A stretch of 64,000 nt of DNA, from positions 44,728-108,727 of the forward strand of contig CAKTIN010000001.1 of the NCBI GenBank assembly GCA_934565775.1, given 5' to 3'. The DNA comes from an uncultured Oscillospiraceae bacterium (lineage in GTDB: Bacteria > Bacillota > Clostridia > Oscillospirales > Oscillospiraceae). The position numbers were made by a program, and so were the translations under genes. Positions 24,801-33,200 of the stretch are shown here, in pieces (positions within the stretch are counted from its first letter, which is position 1; the number at the start of each line of letters is the position of its first letter). Under the pieces are notes generated by a model that saw only the letters and a list, made by a program, of their open reading frames with translations, was not told where the DNA came from and ran no database searches.

Positions 24801-27451
24801 TTGCCGTTACGGCCAAGCAGGGCACGGCCCCCTATCCGTGGAGCTACATCGGCGGCTTTGCGGGCACCGTGGTGAATGCGGACTTCCTGCGCTGCGTCAA
24901 CAACGGCACTGTGACCTCCGACGGCGACTATGTCGGCGGCTTCGTTCCGAAGAGTGAGAAGACGACCTACATCTCCTGTGTGAACAACGGTGCGATCACC
25001 GGCCGCACGAAGGTCGGCGGTTTTGGCGCTGAGGTCAAATCCACGAAGGTCGTTGACTCCTGCAACACCGGTGCGATCAGCCTCATTGCCTACGGCACGG
25101 GCAAGCAGGCCATCGGCGGGCTGTTCGCGGAGATCCGCTATGGTTCCTCCATCACCCGTTCCTACAACAGCGGCGCCGTCACCGGCGACTGCTACGTCGG
25201 CGGCCTTGTCGGCACGCTGAGCAGCAGCTCCGACAGCACGAACGGCGTCAACTACATCGTTGACTGCTACAACTCCGGCGCGATCACCGGCCACAGCGAC
25301 AAGAACTACTGCGGCATCGGCGGCCTCGTCGGCAACCTCGACGCTGGCATGAGGAGCTACTCGCAGAGCTACATCCACAACTGCTACAGCGTCGGCACCG
25401 TGACCGACCTCGGTCTGAAGACAGCCGGCAACCCCGGCGCTGCCATCGGCGTCATGCACGCGGACTACTCCGAGGGCAGCTACCTTGAGGTGAAAGACGT
25501 CTACTACCGCGCCTGCGGCCTCGAGGGCCTCGGCAAGATGAACTATTCCACGATGCATGACCCGTCCGTCTTTGTGGAGATGACGGCCGAGGCCATGAAG
25601 GCCTCCGACTTCGTCACGAAGCTCGGCGCTTCCTTTAAGGCCGACGGCACCTGCATGCAGAAGGTCAACGGCGGCTATCCCATCCTGGTGTGGCAGAAGC
25701 TGGCCGAGGGCCAGAGCGAGCACACCCTGACGGCCAAGGAGACGGTTGCTCCTACCTGCACCGAGCAGGGCTACACCGTCTATGTCTGCTCCGCCTGCGG
25801 CGAGCAGGTGAAGGCGGACTTCATCCCCGCCCTGGGTCATACCTTTGAGGAAAAGACCGTGGCCGCTACCTGCACTTCGGACGGCTACACCGCGCATACC
25901 TGCTCCGTCTGCGGCTACAATTACCGGGACGGCTATGTGAAGGCCAAGGGCCACAGCTACACGGACGTTGTGACGGCGGCGACCTGCGAGTCTGCGGGCT
26001 ACACCACCCACACCTGCTCCGTCTGCGGCTACAGCTATGTGGACGCCATGGTTCCCGCCAAGGGCCACAGATACACCGAGGTCGTGACCCCCGCCACCTG
26101 CGAGCAGGGCGGCTATACCACCCATACCTGCTCCGTCTGCGGCAAGACCTATGTGGACGCCATGACCGAGGCCAAGGGCCACGATTATAAGGCGGTCGTC
26201 ACCGATCCGACCTGCGACGAGATGGGCTACACCACCCACACCTGCTCCGCCTGCGGCAAGAGCTATGTGGACAGCTACACCCAGCCCGCCGGTCACAGCT
26301 ACACCAGCACCGTGACCAAGGCGCCCACCTGCAAGGAAGAGGGCGTCCGGACCTTCACCTGCGGCCACTGCGGCAAGAGCTACACCGAGCCCATTGCCAG
26401 GACGGCTCACAGCTATGAGGCTGTGGTCACCGAGCCGGACTGCACCCACATGGGCTACACCACCTACACCTGCTCCGTCTGCGGCGATAGCTACAAAGAC
26501 GACTTTGTAGACGCCAAGGGCCATGAGTGCGAGGCAACCGTGGTGGAGGCCACCTGCGAGGGCTACGGCTTTACGGAGAACCACTGCAAGCACTGCGATT
26601 ACAGCTACATCAGCAGCATCCGGCAGCCTCTGGGCCATGCTTACGAGCTGACCGGGGCCAAGAACGCCACCTGCACCGAGGCCGGTTACACCGGCGACCT
26701 GATCTGCGTCCGCTGCAAGGACGTGAAGTCCACCGGCGAGGAGCTCCCCGCCCTGGGCCACGACTTCGGCGAATGGACCACGGTAAAGGAAGCGGACTGC
26801 TTCGAGAAGGGCCTGGAGGAGCGGAGCTGCGGCCGCTGCGGCGAGACCGAGCAGCGGGAGACCGTGGCCGAGACCTGCCCCGGCGACGCGTTCTCCGATC
26901 TGAACAAGGACAGCTGGTATCACCGGTATGTGGACTATGTGCTGCGCACCGGGATGATGAACGGCGTGAACGAGAGCGAGTTTGCCCCCGGCGCCCTGAC
27001 CAACCGGGCGATGCTGGTGACGGTGCTGTACCGTCTGGCCGGCGAGCCGGATATGACCGGGCATGAGAGCCCCTTCACCGACGTGAGCGGGGAGGCCTGG
27101 TTTGCGCCTGCCGTGATCTGGGCCTATGAGAACGGGCTTGTGAACGGCGTGGGCGACGGCCTGTTTGCCCCCGGCGCGGATCTGACCCGGGAGCAGATGG
27201 CGGCGATCCTGTTCCGCTTTGCCGGGAAGGAGGGCTATGACACCACTGCCCGGGCGGACCTGAGCGCCTTTACGGACGGAGCGCGCCTCAGCCCCTATGC
27301 CCAAGACGCCATGTCCTGGGCCGTGGCGACCGGCCTGATCAACGGCCGGAGCGAGACGGAGCTGGCCCCCGGCGAGGGCGCGAACCGCGCCGAGCTGGCG
27401 GCGGTGCTGTACCGCTTTGCCATGAACGCAAAGAAAACCGCCGGGAACTAA
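18806..27451 (+). CDS. Giant S-layer-anchored protein with transcobalamin-like (DUF4430) domain, beta-propeller and beta-helix modules
   Basis: 2,881-residue secreted protein. Signal peptide 1-27 (ends FPTAFAA). Residues about 115-400 hold a DUF4430/transcobalamin-C-like region (LMYYRNHVYPLMGPGWGSTA, DYILLSDNDVIDLAMF). Then Big_2 Ig-like (about 574-660), GLUG-type beta-helix (about 669-1010), cadherin-like region, PQQ-type propeller (about 1320-1770), Big_3 Ig-like (about 1771-1850), second GLUG helix (about 1859-2290), ten cysteine repeats of C-x9-10-C-x2-C type (about 2310-2690) and three SLH domains (about 2690-2881) that anchor it to the cell wall. ATG 18806 has AAAGGAAG. The B12 riboswitch upstream and the DUF4430 module suggest cobalamin capture; this is inference. 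Confidence 0.85.
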   Translation: MKKRIVSLLLVAAMLLAMFPTAFAAEHSIRITPPENVSVTAGALYELALADLFADTENHPLSYSLKEDYGSKVYIKNDKLEFTTPDAGDYTVVIVASCSDGLSVEGSVKITVTAAASGDPIQYGYDETDQDKVTVRVSISNDGVPIIGNDKASTVLGSVDVTIPYFTLESYGLEQFNRFHTEGGQGKYVDEVVVKRPTLLHLYLYMLERYYLGLPEDQCGKGNDVSHVLDYTGTGAGVFDLLGGSYQDTLKALNITGSATSMYMQQFWGHDENLMYYRNHVYPLMGPGWGSTADYILLSDNDVIDLAMFSNWSFWTKGAFACFDKDGYTVKQNGTLNFQTLKYDTQSVAQGGSEKTEPIQGLAATLYTSAWAQVPSGNQPVVDSADSSKFVCSLSGLPAGTYYLLAMDSNAGTGDACYAPAVTKVTVEQADPYEGCDFVKLVCDTTDEPLTKFTSGTCYVQHYANPGDKPYYVVTIPDGKHGIDKATTVDVYYPADTDLVSYCALFNPDTGEVDWSHMSDYAYSVREENGYKIATIPAAFLIENKLALAVEDSSYDYPNTFSFVYGDISNTPAPPVAVTGVSLDKTTLTLDRRQSVQLTATVEPADALNKNLTWESLDPTVAAVDGGLVTGVKAGQTTIRVTTKDGGFTAACAVTVTDSNAPQKDESGVYQIATAAQLKWFADQVNDGGDENAALNAVLTEDIDLSSVCGAGKGSWTPIGDYSNNHVTYSGKFDGQGHKITNLYISEENSDYTSVSWNYRALFGDCRKATIENLSVYGTVESNNRFVAAIVGSATSCTLRNLHNYATVTCTKATNEWGYAGVVASPRTNTLVENCSNHGKISGHCYQVGGIAASAAGVTFKGCYNDAEIYCHNAPSRDDQQGVGGIVGYVSNGVTLENCYNTGKVWHYFQTQARALCVGGLVGLHYSGELTLTNCYNAGLVTTSSACLEKANLGGLVGYMRSNGTVTATNALYLDSTAAKDAAGGTAVTAAALTAADLGEGFQSSCPYPVLSWQTPVAHTDADNDSVCDVCGAKLPAPAYLSVLRLTKSGTASNPGDYTFQPAFDGTAGTYQVLIPDADGTGAYLWATLSENAPEGATIRAEWTNLGNNQTRSTAITSGKASGQILLNFSKGGKANTVTVTVGVEGDTQSYILTSYRTPTLKGLGLEGVRMNETFAFANTAYTAMTTADTVTVTATPYDESYTVTYNGGASNVIALNDGENVITVKVANAAGDAKEYTVTVKKVPLCVVTFKTTPTDATVFMVDSFGDTVFPDAEGKYTLMEGASYTYNVTAKGYVGVQNTMEAKAGQIEVNLTAAAKNDKIDGNLPAEWPNFRNGSNHLGLVNALTPTSDEDCELLWAAKYGTGWAAAPGSPILVDGDLITYTGNTIKRLDVNTGKVMAEGTMAGTSSFSINPATYADGMIFVGLSGGKIQAFNAKTLESLWIYTDPIGGQPNTSPTYHDGFIYVGFWNGENKPGNFVALSVTDEDPSQTEEAKLATWSYGCNGGFYWAGAYVTDKLCIVGTDDGSGEGDYVKTSALLVFDRLSGKILDSHFGCSGDIRSNVSHDPESDRVFFTSKGGYIYNAKIDWSTGKITDFKSLALKDAQGYTSEQKPGAIMSTCTPSVYNGRIYLGVSGNKGQFSQNGGHCIEVINLDVETGEMSYAYSYGIVGYPQTSAMVSTAYQDKDFDGDGQADGYVFIYLPYNYTPGGVSVLMDRPGQTAPKTVTDSGYSEIFTPKAPLAQYCIGSTIADSYGTVYYKNDSCYLMAITSKILSIKVAQKPTKLAYNDEPFDATGMKVVAVLANGLERDITRYVTWPEDKIPSDQETVTLTYTYGFDSENYGLKTQTAEVELQSTPKQDADGYYLISSASKLVWFRDQVNGGNTAIKGRMTANIDLSSVESWSPIGTKSKPFAGSFDGDGHSITGMSITFDSDDKSVGAPYLGLFGYVKGTADKKAEIKNLTLSGKLDITENYRNSFAYSGGLVGGAEYVSFTDVTVDVAVTAKQGTAPYPWSYIGGFAGTVVNADFLRCVNNGTVTSDGDYVGGFVPKSEKTTYISCVNNGAITGRTKVGGFGAEVKSTKVVDSCNTGAISLIAYGTGKQAIGGLFAEIRYGSSITRSYNSGAVTGDCYVGGLVGTLSSSSDSTNGVNYIVDCYNSGAITGHSDKNYCGIGGLVGNLDAGMRSYSQSYIHNCYSVGTVTDLGLKTAGNPGAAIGVMHADYSEGSYLEVKDVYYRACGLEGLGKMNYSTMHDPSVFVEMTAEAMKASDFVTKLGASFKADGTCMQKVNGGYPILVWQKLAEGQSEHTLTAKETVAPTCTEQGYTVYVCSACGEQVKADFIPALGHTFEEKTVAATCTSDGYTAHTCSVCGYNYRDGYVKAKGHSYTDVVTAATCESAGYTTHTCSVCGYSYVDAMVPAKGHRYTEVVTPATCEQGGYTTHTCSVCGKTYVDAMTEAKGHDYKAVVTDPTCDEMGYTTHTCSACGKSYVDSYTQPAGHSYTSTVTKAPTCKEEGVRTFTCGHCGKSYTEPIARTAHSYEAVVTEPDCTHMGYTTYTCSVCGDSYKDDFVDAKGHECEATVVEATCEGYGFTENHCKHCDYSYISSIRQPLGHAYELTGAKNATCTEAGYTGDLICVRCKDVKSTGEELPALGHDFGEWTTVKEADCFEKGLEERSCGRCGETEQRETVAETCPGDAFSDLNKDSWYHRYVDYVLRTGMMNGVNESEFAPGALTNRAMLVTVLYRLAGEPDMTGHESPFTDVSGEAWFAPAVIWAYENGLVNGVGDGLFAPGADLTREQMAAILFRFAGKEGYDTTARADLSAFTDGARLSPYAQDAMSWAVATGLINGRSETELAPGEGANRAELAAVLYRFAMNAKKTAGN

Positions 27452-27471
27452 TCCCGGTAACCCCATAGCAC

Positions 27472-27500
27472 GAAGCGCCCCGGGCAACCGGGGCGCTTTT
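27472..27500 (+). terminator. Intrinsic terminator of the giant surface gene
   Basis: AAGCGCCCC-GGGCAACC-GGGGCGCTT followed by TTG, 20 nt after the stop codon. Confidence 0.85.
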
Positions 27501-27530
27501 GCGTATGGGGCGGACAGCGGCTGCCTGCGG

Positions 27531-27680
27531 AAATATACAGTATATTGCAAAGGGATATACAGCGGATTTCCTGGCCGAAAATGAATAGAATCCAAAATAT
27601 ACAGCAAATATTTTGCAAAATAGCGGGAATATACAAAGGAACCCCTGCCTGAAGGAAAAAACTTGTTGTATATTATACGC
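27531..27680. promoter_or_regulatory. AT-rich upstream region with repeated ATATACA motifs
   Basis: Between the terminator and the transporter promoter the motif ATATACA occurs four times (aaATATACAgtatattgc, ggATATACAgcgg, aaATATACAgcaaat, gaATATACAaagg), two of them followed by an AATATT/GTATATT-TGCAAA-like stretch. The spacing is irregular. This could be a set of operator sites for control of the amino acid transporter; I do not recognise the regulator. No gene seen. Confidence 0.35.
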
Positions 27681-27689
27681 AAAAATACA

Positions 27690-27718
27690 TTGACAATTCA
27701 TTCCTCCGGCGGTATACT
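27690..27718 (+). promoter_or_regulatory. Promoter of the amino acid ABC transporter
   Basis: TTGACA (27690-27695), 17-nt spacer, TATACT (27713-27718): near-consensus vegetative promoter 48 nt ahead of the first start codon. Confidence 0.85.
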
Positions 27719-27766
27719 AATGCCCAGAAAGCAACCGCGTGACTGCGGACAAAGGAGAAATGAAAT

Positions 27767-28558
27767 ATGAAAAAGATGATTGCAATGCTGCTGCTGGCAG
27801 CCATGTGCCTGACCCTGTTTGCGGGCTGCGCCAAGAGCGGCACCCAGGAGACCGAGCCCCAGAAGCTGATTCTGGCCACCTCTGCGGACTATCCCCCCTT
27901 TGAGTTCCACATTGTGGACGCCGACGGCAAGGATGCCATTGTGGGCATCGACGTGTCCGTGGCCAAGAAGATCGCCCAGGACATGGGCCTGGAGCTGGAG
28001 ATCCTGGACATAAGCTTCGACAATCTGGTCACCGCCATGGAAAAGGGCCAGGCCGACATCGTGATCTCCGCCATGGAGTCCGATGAGAAGCGGGAGGCCT
28101 CCGTGGACTTCTCCGACGCCTACTACACCGACTATCCGCCTCTGATCCTGGTGAAGAAGGAGAACCTGGACAGCTACAAGAGCCTGTCCGACTTCGACGG
28201 CAAGACCGTGGGTGCGCAGACCGCCACCACCAAGGAGACCGCCGTGAAGGACCTGATGCCCGGCGCTTCCCTGCTGAGCCTGGCCTCTGTGAACGACCTG
28301 GTGAACAACCTGGTGTATGACAAGTGCGACGCCATCGTCCTGGACTATGCCGTGGCCAAGCAGTACGCCGAGTCCAACGATCAGCTGGCCGTTGCCGGTG
28401 TGGAGCTGGGCCAGGCTGCGGCCTACAAGGTGGCGGTGCAGGAGGGCGACCCCAAGGGCCTGCTCCCCGAGATCAATAAGATCATTGCCCAGATCCTGTC
28501 CGACGGCACCATGGAGCAGTATATCGCCGACGCTGAGGCCCAGTACGCCGAGGGCTAA
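27767..28558 (+). CDS. Polar amino acid ABC transporter, substrate-binding lipoprotein
   Basis: 263 residues. Lipoprotein signal with lipobox LFAGC (Cys about 21). The mature part is an SBP_bac_3 binding protein: LATSADYPPFEFHIVDADGK, VGIDVSVAKKIAQDMGLELE, DIVISAMESDEKREASVDFS and FDGKTVGAQTATT are the family blocks. It binds a polar amino acid outside the membrane and delivers it to the permease encoded 4 nt downstream. Substrate (Glu/Gln/Arg/Cys type) not decided. GGAGAAA precedes the ATG. Confidence 0.93.
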   Translation: MKKMIAMLLLAAMCLTLFAGCAKSGTQETEPQKLILATSADYPPFEFHIVDADGKDAIVGIDVSVAKKIAQDMGLELEILDISFDNLVTAMEKGQADIVISAMESDEKREASVDFSDAYYTDYPPLILVKKENLDSYKSLSDFDGKTVGAQTATTKETAVKDLMPGASLLSLASVNDLVNNLVYDKCDAIVLDYAVAKQYAESNDQLAVAGVELGQAAAYKVAVQEGDPKGLLPEINKIIAQILSDGTMEQYIADAEAQYAEG

Positions 28559-28562
28559 GGCC

Positions 28563-29315
28563 ATGTCCGGAGTATTGGAAGCCATTACCCGCTGGTGGGA
28601 GAGCTTGACCGGCTCTCCCGCTGGCTTTTTCAACTTCTCGTTCCTGCCGAAATACTGGCTGTATTTCCGGCAGGGCATCGGCATGACCCTGCTGCTGTCC
28701 GTGGCGGCGGTGGCCCTGGCGGTGCTGCCCGCCCTGGCACTGGCGCTGATGCGCATGAGCAAGCGGCGGCTGCCCCGGTGGATCGCCGGGGCCTATATTG
28801 CGGTGTTCCGGTCTACCCCCATGCTGGTGCAGCTGAGCCTGGTGTATTTCGGCCTGTTTTCCGCCATCCGCCTGCCCAATGTGCAGCTGTTCGGCTTTGT
28901 GAAGCTCAGTATGTTCCTGCCCTGCGTGGTCTGCCTGGCGCTGAACAGCGCCGCCTATGTGGCGGAGATCTTCCGGGCGGGCATTCAGGCCGTGGACCGG
29001 GGGCAGAGCGAGGCCGCCCGGAGCCTGGGCCTGTCCCGGGGCCAGGCCCTGCGGCTGGTGGTCCTGCCCCAGGCAGTGAAGAACATCCTCCCGGCCCTGG
29101 CCGGAGAGGTCGTGACCATGGTCAAGGAGTCGTCCATCTGCTCCACCATCGGCATGATGGACCTGATGTGGGGGGCGAAGAATGTGGCGGCCACCACCCT
29201 GGTGTCCGTGGGGCCCTATGTTATGGCGGCTCTCATTTATTTCTGCATCAACTTCCCGGCGGCGAAAGCCATCGAGGCCATCGAAAGGAGAATGCGCCGT
29301 GGCGACGAGCAATGA
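28563..29315 (+). CDS. Amino acid ABC transporter permease (HisM/GlnP family)
   Basis: 250-residue inner-membrane permease. After an N-terminal extension, [20 protein letters not shown] begins the transmembrane domain. [20 protein letters not shown] is the conserved HisMQ block, and the EAA loop reads [22 protein letters not shown]. It works as a dimer with the binding protein and ATPase on either side. ATG 28563 lies 4 nt after the previous stop. It overlaps the ATPase gene by 17 nt. Confidence 0.93.
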   Translation: MSGVLEAITRWWESLTGSPAGFFNFSFLPKYWLYFRQGIGMTLLLSVAAVALAVLPALALALMRMSKRRLPRWIAGAYIAVFRSTPMLVQLSLVYFGLFSAIRLPNVQLFGFVKLSMFLPCVVCLALNSAAYVAEIFRAGIQAVDRGQSEAARSLGLSRGQALRLVVLPQAVKNILPALAGEVVTMVKESSICSTIGMMDLMWGAKNVAATTLVSVGPYVMAALIYFCINFPAAKAIEAIERRMRRGDEQ

Positions 29316-30045
29316 GCTGATCCGCGTCAGCGGTCTGGTCAAGACCTACCACCGGGGAAAGGTCACGGCCCTGGACCACTGCGACCTCACCGTGCGGCAG
29401 GGAGAGGTGGTGGCCATCATCGGCCCCTCCGGCTCCGGAAAATCCACCCTCCTGCGGAGCCTGAACCTTCTGGAGACCCCCACCGCCGGGTCGATCTGGT
29501 TTGACGGGGTGGACCTGGCGGACCCGAAGGTCGATCTGGACCTGCACCGGCAGCGCATGGGCATGGTGTTCCAGCAGTTCAACCTCTTCCCCCATAAGAC
29601 GGTCCTGGAGAACATCACCCTGGCGCCCGTCCATCTGAAGAAGAAAACCCCCGCCCAGGCGAAGGCCCAGGCCCTGGAGCTCCTGGGCCGCATCGGCCTG
29701 GAGGACAAGGCCCGGGTCTATCCCGGCAATCTCTCCGGCGGGCAGAAGCAGCGCATTGCCATTGTCCGGGCCCTGGCCATGGAGCCGGAGGTCCTGCTTT
29801 TCGACGAGCCCACCTCCGCCCTGGACCCCGAAATGGTGGGCGAGGTGCTGAGCCTTATGCGGGACCTGGCGGCGGAGGGCCGGACCATGGTGGCCGTCAC
29901 CCACGAGATGGGCTTCGCCCGGGAGGTGGCCAGCCGGGTGGTGTTTATGGACGCCGGGCACATCCTGGAGGAGGGGCCTCCGGCCCAGATCTTCGGCGCG
30001 CCCCGGGATCCGCGGCTGAAGGACTTCCTGTCCAAGGTGCTGTAA
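29299..30045 (+). CDS. Amino acid ABC transporter ATPase (GlnQ/HisP family)
   Basis: 248-residue cytoplasmic ATPase. Walker [10 protein letters not shown] (about 40), signature LSGGQKQR (about 143), Walker [21 protein letters not shown] (about 163) and the switch histidine in [11 protein letters not shown]. The GTG at 29299 is the start: it follows AAAGGAG (29284-29290) at 8 nt. The nearby ATG 29292 is in the permease frame. It completes a three-gene operon. No clear terminator follows; 30046-30281 is an AT-rich leader with small GC hairpins (30210-30260). Confidence 0.94.
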   Translation: MATSNELIRVSGLVKTYHRGKVTALDHCDLTVRQGEVVAIIGPSGSGKSTLLRSLNLLETPTAGSIWFDGVDLADPKVDLDLHRQRMGMVFQQFNLFPHKTVLENITLAPVHLKKKTPAQAKAQALELLGRIGLEDKARVYPGNLSGGQKQRIAIVRALAMEPEVLLFDEPTSALDPEMVGEVLSLMRDLAAEGRTMVAVTHEMGFAREVASRVVFMDAGHILEEGPPAQIFGAPRDPRLKDFLSKVL

Positions 30046-30281
30046 AAACTTTTTGTGAATTATGACAAAAAATGATGAAAAAATCATGAAATTTTGACTT
30101 GTATATTTGCGCAGAATACGTTAGAATATTACTAATCTCTTTGCTAGCACTTTGCACTGCTATAGCGTTAGCGCCCTGGCGGCATAAAGCGGCAGCAGGA
30201 GAGCCAAAACCCGTCATTCCGCCGCGCTTCGCGGCAGATTGAACGCCGCTTGCGGCAATACTTTGGAAAAGGAGAAAATCG

Positions 30282-33200
30282 ATGAAAAGAACGCGCCTGA
30301 AAACCCGTGTGCTTTCCGTGCTGCTGGTTCTTGCTCTGATTTGCGGCTTCGCGGTCCCCGTGAGCGCTGCCGGGAGCAAGTCTGTGCACATTGAGAAGGT
30401 AGACGGCAGCGTGTCCAACCTGCTTCCCGAGGATCGGAAGGCGGACGACACTGCGAAGGAAGAGTACGCGGCCAATGATGTGGTCCGTGTATCCATCATT
30501 CTGGAGGATAAGTCCACCATTGCTATGGGCTTCTCCACCGCCAACATTGCTGACAACAGCGCTGCTATGGCCTACCGCGCCAAGCTGGAGGACAAGCAGT
30601 CTGCTATGGAAACCGCCATTTCCAAGGCCATCGGCGAGAAGCTGGATGTGGCCTGGAACCTGACCCTGGCTGCGAACCTGATTTCCGCCAACGTAAAGTA
30701 CGGCCAGATCGAGGCCATCGAGGCCGTGAAGGGCGTGAAGGAAGTGGTCATCGAGACCCAGTACGCTCCCGCCGTGGTGAGCAAGGGTGAGCTGACCGAT
30801 CCCGACATGGCTGTTTCCGGTGAGATGACCGGCGCTGCCGCCGCCCACAACGTGGGCCTGTACGGTGCCGGCAGCCGGATCGCCATTATTGATACCGGCC
30901 TGGACACCGACCACCAGTCCTTCAATAACGATGCGTTCCTGCACGCCATTGAAGAGGACATGGCCGAGGGCAAGCAGGTCAACCTGCTGGGCGAGTCCGA
31001 GATCGCCAAGGTCCTGACCAAGCTGAACGCCTATAAGAAGAACAGCTCCATCACTGCGAAGGATCTGCACTTCAACGACAAGATCGGCTACGGCTTCAAC
31101 TATGTGGACAACAACCTGAACATCGACCACCTGCATGATACCCAGGAGGAGCACGGCTCTCACGTTGCCGGTATCGCTGCGGCGAACCGCTACCTGAAGC
31201 AGGGCAGCGAGTACGTCTCCGCCATGGACGCCGTGAAGGTCGTGGGCAACGCTCCCGACGCACAGGTCCTGATCATGAAGGTCTTTGGTGCGGCCGGCGG
31301 CGCTTATGATTCCGACTACATGGTCGCCATCGAGGACGCCGTGATGCTGGGCGCCGACTCCGTGAACCTGTCTCTGGGCTCCGGCAACCCCGGCTTCTCC
31401 CGGAACAGCACCGCTGCCTACGCCGCGATCCTGAAGGATCTGGAGAAGTCCGACACCGTGGTCTGCATGTCTGCGGGCAACAGCTACTCCTGGGCGAACA
31501 GCGCCGACACCAACGGCTATCTGCACAGCTCCGACGTGAGCTTCCAGACCGACGGCACCCCCGGCTCCTTCACCAACTCTCTGGCTGTGGCTTCCGTGGA
31601 TAACGCCGGTAAGATCGGTGCTTACTTCACCGTGAACGGCACCGACATCGTTTACACCGAGACCAGCTACAAGAACGCCCCCATGTCCACCATTGCCGGT
31701 GAGCAGGAGTACGTTTACATCGACGGCTTCGGCACCACCGAAGAGCTGGCGAAGCTGGGCGACGTGGTCAAGGGCAAGGTGTTCCTCTGCTCCCGTGGCT
31801 CCATCAGCTTCTATGTGAAGGGCGACAACGGCGCCGCTGCCGGTGCCATCGCCACCATTATCTATAACAACCAGCCCGGCTCCATCAACATGGACCTGTC
31901 TGATTACGCTCACACCGCTCCCGTGGTCTCCATCACCGCCGCTGAGGGCGCGATGATGAAGGCAGCCGGTAAGGAAGCCTCCACTGCGGACGGCCTGACC
32001 TACTACACCGGCAAGATGACCATCAGCGACAAGTCCACCGTGCAGCTGGATCAGTCCGGCTACTACACCATGAGCGACTTCTCCAGCTGGGGCATTCCCG
32101 GTTCCATGGAGATCAAGCCCGAGATCACCGCTCCTGGCGGCAGCATCTACTCCCTGTTCGGCTACAACAAGAAGGCCGGCAATACCTATGCCGGCGGCCA
32201 TGACAAGTACGAGCTCATGTCCGGTACCTCTATGGCTTCTCCCCAGGTTGCCGGTCTGACCGCCCTGGCTATGGAGTACATCAGAGAGAACAAGCTGGAT
32301 GAAAAGACCGGTCTGACCCGCCGCCAGCTGGCCCAGAGCCTGCTGATGTCCACCTCCGTGCCTCTGCTCGATGCCGACGGCAACTACTACTCCATCCTGG
32401 AGCAGGGCTCCGGCCTGGCCAGCATCGATAAGCTGACCCAGATCGATACCTACATCATGATGGCCGACGGCGCCAACGCCGGCGCTGCCGACGGCAAGGT
32501 CAAAGCGGAGCTGGGCGACGATCCCGACCGCACCGGCCACTACACCTTCAGCTTCACCGTGAACAACCTGGGCGACCAGGAGCAGAAGTACAACCTGTCT
32601 GCCGACGTGTTCACCCAGGGCTTCCTGAAGGATAAGGACGGCAACTACTATCTGGATCTTGCTACCACCACCCTGCCTGCCAACGTGCAGTTCAAGGTGA
32701 ACGGCAAGTTCATCAACCGGAACGACGACCTGGAGAACATGGACTTCGACGGCGACGGCGATGTGGACGTGGACGACGGCCAGGCCCTTCTGGACTACCT
32801 CACCGAGAAGCGGGACTCCATCGAGAACGAGGAGTACGCCGATCTGAACGGCGACGACGAGATCACCACCTATGATGTGCACCTGTTCCTGAACACCGTG
32901 AACACCGCGATGGTCTCCGTTCCCGCCAACGGCTCCGTGGAGGTCACCGCTGTGATCGACCTGTCCGCGGGCCTCATCGAGCAGCTCTTCGAGCTGGCTC
33001 CCAACGGCGCTTATGTGGAAGGCTTTGCCTATGTGACCCCCGACTCCACCGAGGAGGGCGTGGTCCCCGCCGAGCATTCCATCCCCTTCCTGGGCTTCCT
33101 GGGCAACTGGTCCGATCCGTCCATGTATGACGAGGGCAGCATGGCCAGCATCGCTTATGAGCAGCAGGAAAAGACCCCCTACATGTACTCCGTGCACTCC

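Noticed and set aside
25720-26876. Cysteine repeats as a CRISPR-like or DNA tandem repeat array
   Set aside because: Repeats are at protein level with diverged DNA, in frame inside a coding sequence; spacing and variation fit a protein repeat, not CRISPR.
19826-27682. A 2,618-residue open frame antisense to the giant surface gene
   Set aside because: It is a by-product of the GC-rich, repetitive codon pattern (few stop-forming codons on the opposite strand). Composition is Gly/Ala/Val/His low-complexity, there is no ribosome binding site, and the + strand gene has clear domains.
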